Shown here one piece after another: positions 23,801 to 35,800 of a DNA stretch of 64,000 bases. The DNA is from Undaria pinnatifida (Eukaryota; Sar; Phaeophyceae; Laminariales; Alariaceae), in contig JABAKD010000028.1 in NCBI GenBank assembly GCA_012845835.1, positions 14,598,063 to 14,662,062 on the forward strand. The letters run 5' to 3'. The notes under the pieces are model-generated. The model saw only the letters and a list, made by a program, of their open reading frames with translations, had not been told where the DNA came from and did not search any database. The first letter of the stretch is position 1. Every line of letters starts with the position of its first letter. A program made the position numbers and the translations under genes.

Positions 23801-26800
23801 TATTCTACGGGGGCGTCCACGATCTTCCCGTGCTGGTGAGTACAAAAAAAAGACAGAAAAAAATATCACGATGTACATGATCTGCAAGAAAGAGCCGAAT
23901 CAGACAGATCTGTGCAAGAGCCGTGTCGCACAGACTCCACCCGGACTTGTAACACGATCTACCATGTTCTTCAGGGATCGCCTGCCCTGAAAGTCACATT
24001 CATATTCTAGATTTTCTGATTTGTCTGAGATGTGAACACACGTCGGATGGGCCAGATCTCTTTCGACGATCTACCGTTACAGTAGAATATACCGAAGCTT
24101 CCAGGGCAGGTATAGCTCTGGTCAAGGTTGATCTGGATGGCCTTGATAGATGGCGTTGCCGGGTGGAAGACGGATGATCTGAATGGTCTGAATGATCTGC
24201 TATATATAGTATATATTCCCCAAATTGGATCTATCTGCCCTGTACTCAGATGATCCTGCATGAAAGAATGCCCTGTACTCAGATGATCCTGCATGAAAGA
24301 ATATGACGACATACATAGGATCTACATAGATTATTTAGATCGTGATCTGTCAGATGTGCAAAATACCACCAATTATGGAGGCGGGTTTCGGCACGGTGCG
24401 CCCAATTTTGCTGGCGCTCCTTCACTCGATAAACGTCTGTTTTGTCATACCTCGCCCAAACCTCTGCTGGGGATTGTACGTTCTGCCAAATGAGTTATTA
24501 ATAGGTGAGCATCAAGGAAGGCCGTCATTTTTGGCTCGATCTGAAAGGGACCACGGTGCCGCCCCAGTCCCCAATGGTCTACGTGCCTACAGGTGATAAT
24601 GGGTGATAATGCGTGATAATGGGTGATAATGGGTGATAATGGGTGATAATGGGTGGTAATGGGTGATAGTGGGTGATAATGGGTGATGATGGGTGGTAAT
24701 GGGTGATAATGAATGGGTGATAATGGGTGATAATGGGTGATAATGGGTGATAATGGGTGATAATGGGTGATAATGGGTGATAATGGGTGATAATGGGTGA
24801 TGATGGGTGATAATGGGTGATAACCCTGAAAACAACGAGTAAATTGTCAATTGTCGACTGCCCACCTATAGTCTAGTCTAATATCAGGTACCTGCTATAC
24901 CAGGTATTAATAGTATTATGGCACATGCCCTATTCTGCTCACTTTTGTTCTGTTGGTGTAATTGGTGTAATTGTTGTACCATGGTCATTGGTGTACCAAG
25001 GTAATTGTATAGTTTGGTGCTCATTCACCTGAGAAAGTTCGAGGCGAGATGAAACGCGGTGTACAGAGAGAGCGTTACTTACATAATAAGGGATTGATTC
25101 GTCTATTAATAGACCCATGCATGGGCATGAAGATCGCAAATAAATACCCAAGCATGGGCAGAGCGTTGACGGTCGGGGCGGACGGTGTTACTAACAACGC
25201 GATTCACGCACAACGCGATCACAACGTCGAAGCCGAAACGACGTGCGTTCATCTTTATCGCGCACAGGGTTCAGAATTACCACTGTTCAGTTTTTTACGC
25301 TCGTCGGTCTCCATCGAAATTTATGTGGGGGAAACTAAAACCGCAGTACGAATAACACTATGTAAAATCGTATCGCTTGGCATTACATTAACTCCAACAA
25401 GACATTTAACGCGCGTTTAACAGGTCTGCAGAGACACTACGTGCTGGATCCGGTAGCGGTTGGAACTCCCCTCAAGGAAGCCCCGCTGCAAATTACGGAG
25501 ATCCTAAACGTGGGCGACGCGCTTGTATCTTACCGAGTGGAAGGGCACGGCATCAGACGCGCGAACAGCTCCCAGGGTCACGGCATACCGGTGAGCCTAT
25601 CTATGGTTTCGTCTCCCTGGTAGTCCTCCTCCTATGTTGTAGTTTTCCAGCCATCCATATGTTTCTTCAGTACTACTACAGCGACAACTACACACTACAC
25701 GCCGCCATCACCGCCATCACCACCACCGCCGCCACGCATGGCCACAACCACCACTACCACCACCACCACAACCACCACGTACCACCTACCCATCTAGTAT
25801 TTGATATTTCGAACATATGTGAGTTTCTAATTTACACCGTACAAAGTATTAATATAACGGTAGGCGCCCGCTTCGATGATGGCTGCCACGACCACCGACT
25901 TCCGACACCAACGCAGATAGTTTGACGACACTTGCAAAGTATCCTGCTGCGCACGGTTAAATCTGCAATTCTCTCTCGTTCTAGAACACTTTTCTTGAAG
26001 CTGGTTTTTCAACCATTTTTCTCTGTACTACTTGGAGGGGTGGGCCAGCACTGGGGGGGGGGGAGTGGGAGCAATATGACCGACTTATTGTGGGAAGCCG
26101 TCTTGTTCATGCCAGGTTATGAGTGCTGTTCCCCAGTCGCGCCAAGAAACTTTGACCGACCGCCTTATATCGGGATACCGACATATATATATCGGCATAC
26201 CGCCTTATTGGGGAACCCCTGCTAAACTACTGCTGTGCTGCTGCTGTACTGCTGTACTGCTGCTGTACTGCTGTACTGCTGTACTGCTGCTGTACTGCTG
26301 TACTGCTGTACTGCTGCTGTACTGCTGTACTGCTGTACTGCTGCTGCATTGCTGTACTGCTGCTGTACTGCTGTACTGCTGCTGTACTGCTGTACTGCTG
26401 CTGTACTGCTGTACTGCTGCTGTACTGCTGTACTGCAATGTCAATGTGTCGACCTTGCGCTGTCTGTCAACGACGCAGGTATTCAGGCTGGAGAACAAAG
26501 AGGGTACAATACCGGGTGGCGGGGGTTCCGCATGTCTAAGATGGCGTTTCCTGCCGGTGGAAGCCAAAGAATACGTTCTTCGCGTCGCCGTCAGGACTAC
26601 GACGACGGCCATGGAGAAACACGACAGGCAGTTGGGAGAACATCCACAAGAACAGTTCATGGAGATTACGCTGAAAGGGGTCGGGTACGATCCTAGAACG
26701 TGTGACCCGCATAGGTGAGTGAAATATATGCTGAACCATTTAGGCGGATGCATGAATTGCTTCAATTGTGAGAAGTATTGGAAGCTTCCATGGAAGCGGT

Positions 26801-29800
26801 GGAAGTGTCCATGGTATTAGGGAAAGTTTCCCGGGAAGTTTTGGAAGTTTCTATGGCATTAGTAGAGGAACTTTCCACGGATTTTCTGAAAGTTTCCGTG
26901 GCAGTCGTGGAAGCTTCCACGGAAGTAGTGGAAGTTTCAATGGAACTCCAAGAATAGTTACTGGAAAATCACGCTGATGGGGTTTGGTACGACCCCAGCA
27001 CACGTGCACAGATCAGCGGTGGCGTAGGAGTCACCGGGCACCGCGTTTCGTCCCGCTGCGAACCTTCAGCTGTGGCACTAGCATTGCTATACCAGAATGC
27101 TCTCAACATTGCGCAGTTTACTCGGAATACGAAAAGGCGTTTAGATGGTTCCATCCCGTTTTTCTTGCAGTTTTTCGATCGTCGGTACTCCTGGTACTAC
27201 TGTCGATACTCGCAGTATTTCGACGGTCAGTACCGGTACTCTTGGTACTGCCGGTGCTCGCAGTGTTTCGACCGCCTGTACCGGCATTACTCCGAGTACT
27301 TGCAATCGCCACCTACTTGAAGTACTCGAAGTATACTCGGAGTACGAATGGGAGCATCAGTGCAGGATACCGCAGGTTTCGTCGTAGACGTTTGTCCCGC
27401 CATATGCTTGTGTACCTATTATACTTCGCGTCACTCTCCGTGTTGCGCCTCTCCTCGTCTCGCGCACTTACAGCGAGAAGCTGCCTCCCGTCGATCTGGG
27501 ATTGACCCATCCAGCTCGCCAATTGGAGCTCCTGGCGGGACAGCCTTGCGTGTTAGGAGCAGAACGGCTTCGACTAGGACGGATCCCCCAAGGCGCGGTC
27601 TTCTCCCGTGTGATTTCTATCCGAAACTGCCTCAAAAAGACGGTGAGTCGAAGACTTGGCTGAATTCGATGATTTGACGAAAAAAAACAAAAATATACTT
27701 CGAAGTATACCCTCAGCGGTGTAACCGAGAATTTTGTAGAAAGGACGAACTCAAGTTTACAAACTGTTGGCCTAGTCTAGTCTATGCAAATGTCACCTGA
27801 ATTTTCTTTACATTTGCTTCACATATCGTACGATAGAGATGAAACTTAGTTTCCTTGAAACTCCTTTCACTTCCACTGGAGAAGCTAGCTCTAACACTAA
27901 CCCTACATGATCCCTACTTGATCCCGAAATCCGACTTTGAGTAACCCGAGAAAGCCTAGGCATGCAAAAAATAACGTTTTTGTTTTGCAAAACATGGATG
28001 ACACCGACGCCATTCCAACCATTCCAACCATTCCCACCATTCCAACCATTGTGGGTTAAGGAGTCCCATCTTTCAGAAAAATACATTTTCGCCAAAAAGT
28101 GCTAGCCCTGTTGGAGAGCACGTGCGCTGTTCAAGTCGACATCGGGAGATATCGCAAGACGGACGATAGATACCATTAACCTCGAAATGTCGATCTAGTT
28201 TGTTTTTTTAATTTTTCCTTCTGAATCAGCCCTTAGGATGACAATGTCAGATTTCTATTCTTAAATATCTGAGCAAAACTCTAGAGGCATAGTTTGGTCA
28301 CGAAACATACTCAAGAGATCATCTCTCCCGACTAACTCATGGCACGCCATATCCCTCTTTTTTTGGCAACAGACACATACTAAAAAAAATGTAGAACAAA
28401 ATCGAACGGATTTCCGTTTCTCCTCCCGCCCCGCAACGCGCAGGCATTGCAATTCAGCTGGGACCCTTACGAGACGGGTCTGGACAACCCATTGCTATCA
28501 TCCGGAGTCGTGTCCATCCGGCCTTTGAGAGGCTCTTTGGGAGCTGAGCAGTCGATGCTCCTACACGTTACCATTTCCGCTGAATGCGGCCCGAGGTTCC
28601 TGGGGCAACAACCAATGGCCTGCGCCGTACGACTGGTTCCTCCAAGCACGGTGATTGAGACCAAATAACGTCGTGGGGGGGGGCGTCTGCCTTAACTTGT
28701 ATATCATTACACCCTCTGTTTCGAGATAAAAAAAGCACTTGTAATTGAGAGCGGGACACAGTTTTTGAGTTAGAAACACTGCTCTTCGCGGTGTTCAGGT
28801 GTTCAGCGGAAGAATTCGCCTATAATGATTTGTGTTAACGTATTATTAATGTTAATACCTGTTATGCAAGATTCAAAATTATTTATGGTTTACCCCCCCA
28901 CACCTGCCTACCCGCAGGCCGCTCGTTCTAGGAAACCTAAATCTCGACTGGAGGTCAGGATGGAGGAAGAACGGCAAGCTCGCGCTCGACAAGCTGAACC
29001 TCGAGTCCCTCTCGTCTCTCGGCCGACCGCCGCTCGCACTCAACACATGGCCGATCTAGCCACTGAGCTCTCCTCTCGCAGTAACAGCGGCGAGAACCTA
29101 CGGGCCTTGTGTCCACGCTATCCGGGGTCGACGGTCAATCCTCCCATCCCTCGCGCTTTAGCGAACGCGCTCGAAATGGGAATTCGAGACGATGAGACGA
29201 GGGAGGGCCGCGGTAAAAACTGTTCGGGAGGGAGCAAAATTGAAGACCATGGGGGAGCGGAGGTAAGGAAGGGCAGCTTACCTGGGCAATACGAAAAGTG
29301 GAATGACTCGTATGTGTACCGAAAGCGTGGTCGGCGTGTACCGTAGCTTGCCAATCTCAGTATTGACCATTCAACCGGTCGAACTCACAGATGACGTGTT
29401 TGAAATTGTTTTTTTTCTAAAGCAACACCAGGTAATATCCAACTACTTTCATTTTTCAACCGCAATTTTATACTTCAACCATCAACTGCAATGTTCAACT
29501 TCAATCTTCGACTTCTATGTTCAAATCCGATGTTCAACTTCAATGTTTAGTTTCATCATTGAAGTTCAATGGCCAATCGCAACGCCCAACCGCAATGATC
29601 AACTTTAACGTTCAACCGTATTGTTCGACTTTTCAAATTCAATGATCAACTTTCAATTTTCAACCTCAATGTTCAACTTCAAGTTTCAACTTTTTACGTC
29701 CAACCGAAACATCCGACCACAAGGTTCAACCGCACTGTTCAACTCCAATGCGGCGCCCGAAAGGGGATTAGGAGCGGCGATTCAGGCCCGGGGCAGGCGC

Positions 29801-32800
29801 ATAGCCCTAGTAAGGTGTCCGTCGTGACCAGCAACGTGTGTTCCGAATCACGGTCGCGGCGCACAAATATTTGTGCTTGACTCCGGTGTTGCACTATATG
29901 GTCAACCACACTGCTGCACTATGTTGAGTTGCAATGCTGCACGATGCTGAACTGGGATTCTGCGTTATGTTCGACTGCATTGCTGCACCTTCCAGGGAGT
30001 TAGGAGTGGCGGCTTAGGCCCGGGGCAGACGCACAGCCTCGCCAACAGTGGCGAGAAATCGGACTGGTACAGCCAAGGGGGGGACACAGCAGCCAGCGTG
30101 CAAGGAGGCGGATGCGTTTTGCGGGTGGAGGTCGAGGGAGAGGTGTGTCGGGATGCTCAAGTCTGTTTTGCTTTCCGTGTTCTCGCCAGCCGTGGTCACG
30201 AGTGTCTCTTCTGGTACATGCATGTCTTCATTTTCGTCGAGCAGAGGGTTCAGCATTCTCGCTGCTCGTCAGTTTTCGTCAAAACCATCATGTTGACCTC
30301 GATTCTTAGCAAACCCGTTGACCTCGATTTTTAGCAAACCCATGGTGATGCCGATGCCCTTAATCCGCGGGTCACAAGCATACACATACACATACACATC
30401 CACGATTCGGCGCGGTGCAACCTAAGAGACAATGCTAGCACCGTCTTTCTGATCGCCTTAGTGGATGGTTCGCCGACTATCCTGTTGGTTGGGTTGTAAA
30501 TCGGTTGTGCTTAACGATACTGAAGGCATCGGTTTTGGGTGCAGCCGAAATCCGATGTATCGGCGAGGAAGCCGATGTATTGCCGGTACATCGGGCGAGC
30601 GCAGCGAATGTCTGGCCATTTGTCTTAGTTTCGCCTCACAACTCGGGCGATTTTTTTAGTATTGCTGAAGGAAAGCAGTACCGACCGTTCTGAAACTGGC
30701 AATAAAAACGCAAAAACATCGTCCGGATCGATGTGCTGATTCCCATTACAAGTCCGATTCCGATTTTGATTCCGAATCAAATGCCGATATGCCTATTCCG
30801 ATAACTTGGGCTGAATCGACTCCGATTCGCAACCCCGCAACGGTCGCAGGAGTTCCACGGCTTACTCAAAATGTTGCCCATTCACTATGTACTGGGCTGA
30901 ACTGGGCTTTCAATTTTCCTCGCGTCAGACAAATGACCGCTCACACCGATCACTTGGCGATCTACAGTAGATCATTTCAGGGAAGATGTGTATGGTTTAC
31001 AGCCCATGTTACCAGGTGTGGAGCCGTACGATCCTGTGTTTGAACTGTACTCTCTACGTACATATACAGATTCTCCACGGCACCTCACACCGGCAGATAC
31101 AGGACAACTACTGTACATGATCTGCAGATGATCTGTAGTTGCTTTGTAGATGGTCTGTACATGATGTGTAGATGATTTATGTGATCTAGATGATCTAGAT
31201 GATCTAGATAATCTAGATCATCGTCTGCCCGAGGTGTGTAGTTTTCTCGACGTCGGTAGTTGGCTGGCACGTAGAGTTCATGTCAGAAGAAGCCGTAGAA
31301 AAAGTAGCAGGGTGAGGGTTAGGGTTAGGTGCTGCTTCTGCCACATTTTGTTAAAATTATTTTTTACAGTACACGTGTAGGATGCCCTGTCTCCGAACGA
31401 TGAAAGTATGAAAGCATCAACGTTCCGGTGTGGTGCAAAATAGGAGACGCTGGTCATTTTTGCTATCGACATTTTCTGGTCGCCAGACTAGGTGGTCCAC
31501 CGATGAACATCGACGAATGTTGTGCCATGCTCGCACGGTAGGGGTATAGTGCCGTTTTTGAGCCGAAACATTTCAGGGCCTTTCACGGGTCACGACACAA
31601 CCCGACACAACCCGATCCGCGGTTCGGGTCAGGAGGATTGCAAAAGTCTCGCAGATCGAGTCAGGTCGGGTCGGGTCGGGTCGGGTCGGGTCGGGTCGGG
31701 TCGGGTCGGGTCGGGTCGGGTCGGGTCGGGTCGGGTCGGGTCGGGTCGGGTCGGGTCGGGTCGGGTCGGGTCGGGAGGTCGTCACATCTCACGGGTTGGG
31801 TCAGGGCTGGTCAGGAAAGCTTCAACCATCACGACACGGGTCGTGTCACCCTAACCCGACCCGACCCGACCCGACCCGACCCGACCCGACCCGACCCGAC
31901 CCGACCCGACCCGACCCAACACGACCCGACCCGACCTGTGAAAATTCCTGAAACGTTTCTTGTTGACGTGGCTCCCTCAACTGTGTGGCTGCGACAATGT
32001 TCGCTTTATTTATTTATCAGCCCACGGGATTGACTGCATACTGGACTGGACTAGACTGACCTGGCCTGGCCTGGCCTGGGTGCACAACCGGTGGTTGGAT
32101 GAGGTATAAAGCTGGTGAAGTAAGCAGCCTTAGAAAAAGTAGGCGTTGTCTCTATCGTCGATTGTGATTGCCCAGGACGTGATGAAATCCTTTGCACCCC
32201 CCCCCCCCCCACGCCACCATACCTCAAACCACAAGGTGGTATGCCCCGAGACATACCATTCTCTTTTCGGCAGCCACGGCGAAACCGACGGTGGCTCAGA
32301 AGAAAATATCCCAGTCGGTGACACTGAAAATCCCGCTAGCGATGGCGATGGCGATGGCAGCGGTTGTGGCAGAACGGACGCATTCCTCGTTCCTTCCCCT
32401 TTGAGATATGTGCCGGATTGGGCCGCTTTTGGTTCGGGAAGAGGGGCCCATTTGAAGAACGGACAGCATGACTCCATCATGTCGAGCCAACCCTCCGTGA
32501 CCAGCGGCAAAAGCCAGAAGGTGATGTTTGCAGCCAGGCTAGGCTGTGTTGCGAGCTCCCGCATTCCATGGATTGCTCACACAGCACAGCGCCTGGTTCT
32601 TTCCTGACTTTCGATAGGGACGCAGTAATCATTGTCTTCTCGCTGTTTCTGGTGGTTCGGAAATCTGCTATAACATTTCGCATCAATCTACGCACGGTGA
32701 CCGTTTCGTTTGCCTGTGTGTTTTTCCCCATCAAAGTGATTTTTCCGCCCATCGACACCAAGCAACCCCAGTATCCGTGGCGATGACCCATCCTTTGTGG

Positions 32801-35800
32801 TCTGGCCACACACCACGAGACTACCACGAGACCGAGGCATACACAGCAGAAACAGTAAGCTGTTTTTGGACATGCAACGCTAAACGTACTGAATGCGAAA
32901 GCGGAACATACCCAAGCTGTAAAAGCACACCAGTCACCTTGCAGGGGAGAGGAAAACAAACAAAAATAAGGGAAAATACATACTCCGGAGTAAAAGAAAG
33001 GGTTGATGTTAATTGTAGGGACTTTTGAGCGTCGAAAACATTGGCACGGCAACATAATATGCAAAGAATGCTTCTGCTTCACTCTTGTTACCGACCACCT
33101 CAACAGGCACAACAACAACAATCGTTGAAGAACGCGTCCCAAGACCCTTTGGCGGGGGGGGTAGCTCTTGGCGTGCTGAAGCGACTAACGGAAGACGTCG
33201 TGGCAACGCACGAGGTTCGCCAATGCCTCAAGACTCTCCCTCCCAAAGCACGAGTGCCGACGTTCAGCCAGGTAAGGCGACGCGCGTGTCATCAATAATC
33301 AGGAGTCACACGATATGCCATATCACGATACGTTAATCTGCCGTCTGCTCTCTCACAAGATTGGTCACAGCGCGTCTGTCAGGGTGCCAAGCGGCAAATT
33401 ATTAAGGATTTTCACGCGTCATGACCCGGCCCGCGGGGGTATCTGGTCACAAGTTTTTCAAAACCTTGCGGGTCGAGTCCAGCCGGGTACGGAGCTAATC
33501 GAAATCTCACGGGTCGGGTCCGGTCGGGTCGGGTCGGGTCGGGTCGGATCGGGTCGGGTCGTGTCGGGTCGTGTCGGGTCGTGTCGGGTCGTGTCGGGTC
33601 GGGTCGGGTCGGGTCGGATCGGGTCGGGTCGGGTCACCCTGGTCCGACACGAGGTGCGAGGAGTGACCCGGCCCGTGAAAATCCCACACATTTCTAACTG
33701 TGGCCGACTTGGGTGCACTGTTCTGCGGCGACCGGCGGGTCGTAGCAGAGATCCAGAAATACGTCCCAATTTGTTTCGCGCGGTGTGCATTAGAAGCTTA
33801 AATTTTCTCCTACAGTGGTTATCCGTACCGTATGGGAGAGTCTGGCCGCCTCGACACCCCCCCCCCGGTGAAATCAAACACGTCGCCGAATGTGAACTCA
33901 CCGCTTGATGTGAATCATTCCAATTTGCCGCCAGTGTCTAGCGCTTGTTCCAATCATACCACGCACACAAAAGAAGGGTATCCAGAATGCATTTACCACA
34001 TGCATGTAGGATGCTACCAATTAGGCCCTGAATACCTGCCGAAACAGAAACAATAACTTACGGTAAGCCCCGTTGCGAATAACTCTATCCACTCCCAACC
34101 TTTTATTCGTCTCGCTCATTACATTTTCCAGATTCGAGATGCTTTATCCCTGCCGGACCGTGTGGCGAGAGCGCTAGCTCCACACGCGCAAGCCTATCTT
34201 GCTCGTTCGACAGCCCCCGCCCAACCTTCAGAGGCTGATACGAACGCGATCGCTGTTGGATGGGGCGATGTGCCGGTAGTTAATCGCAACACACCTCTGA
34301 GCAAGGACTGCTTGGTGACCGCACTGCGGGCTACAGAAGGGGTGGCGAAGTCGTGTCCTAGGAAAGAAGGGTTCACTGGAGGTGCTAAAACACCGGGGGT
34401 ATTGGCTGGATTGTTGGACGCAATTGAGGTAAGTCGAATGGTGAGGTCGTATGAGTGAGCTGCCTTCAGTCCGTGTCTACATGTTGGTGTGTAGATCGTA
34501 TTGTGTATGTTGCTTTTTGGACCGCATCAGATGCAATCCGATACTTCGATTGGGGCCACCTTTTGTGCGATGCCTTTGCTGCAATCGTTGCTGTTTTGAT
34601 GCGATTTCATTTCGTACCACAATCTTGCCCGTTTTAATTGCCAACTCATTTATTTCGACCGCGTCATTAATGCAACATCGTTTCCGTGAAAATATTGTCA
34701 TTTTCGTGCGATTTCATCACACGGTGATTTTTTGTCGTTTTCGTTCCCTGCGATATTGGTTCCACGCTCATGCGTTTTTATGCGGATTTTTTTATTTTAT
34801 TTTATTTTATTCTCCGGCGGATGGGGAAAAATAAAGCTTTAGCTCATCACACTTTCCACGTATTTTCATACGCGTCGTGTATGCGGAATCATTATTTCCA
34901 CTATTTTGTCGTTTTCATGCCCACTTTACTCCTTCAAGTTTGCACCTTTCAGACCCCCCCCCCTATGCCTCTATCGAGTCATACACTCGACACCTTTGCC
35001 GTGAGATGTTGGCGTTTCCATGCGTCTTCTTCCTCACCAGCATATTGCCGTTTTCATGTTGACGGTTTATTGTTTCCCGCGGCGATCGCTCGCTACCTGG
35101 TATCGTTTTCATGCGACCTCATCAACGCTAACTTCTTGTCGTTTTGAAAAAAACAGGTTCTCCCGGAAGGCGGGGCGAGCATTTCGGACCTCGTCTCCAC
35201 CCTTAATAACGCCACTGTCAACTCCCTCGAGGAATGGCTGGACCGAGATAACCTTGGCCCACGAAATCAATTATCGACACGCCCTACCAACGGCCTCCCA
35301 ACACCAGCCACCGCCTCAAACCAAAAAATCGTTCAAGCGACGCAAGCCCCCCCGCAGCCCGGACCCGATGCAGCGACGAACCTTTGTCCGGAGGGGAAAA
35401 TGGCGGCGAAGCCCATACAGCCTCAGGTGTGACAACGTTTTCTCCAATAAAACCGATGTCGCTATCTATAAGATCTGTGCTGTTTCCGTTTTAGAAGGCA
35501 CCACTACGTACGGCTCTCGCGGTCGAAACGCCCACTCTAACGTTTGGTCCATCATCTACATGCTAAGAAGGTGCTACTATGGCTCTCGTTGTACAGTCAG
35601 GACCTATTAATAGGTGAGCACAAAACAATGTTGCCGCTCGCTTCTAACGGCGGGGTCATTCAGGCTGTCCTTTTCTCCCTGCTTTTATGAATAGCCCGTT
35701 CGCATCGTGTACAGAGTACAGGACAACTATCGAGAAAAAGGGCAATAGTAAAGAGCAGTCCCTCTGGACGCTGAAAAAAACTGATTGACTTGAAAAATCC

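Noticed and set aside
31522-32033. Arg-Val-Gly-Ser repeat proteins over the GGGTC arrays
   Set aside because: Artefact of a five-base repeat read through all three frames.
32477-33142. Longest ORF in the window (221 aa, minus strand)
   Set aside because: No recognisable domain, Cys/Phe-rich composition, overlaps exon 21 antisense, and shows no splice or promoter support.
35427-35452. Gene end at TGA 35430 with AATAAA at 35446
   Set aside because: The preceding CAG|GTGTGA is a usable donor, and exons 24-25 supply the conserved C-terminal helix in phase. A short isoform remains possible.
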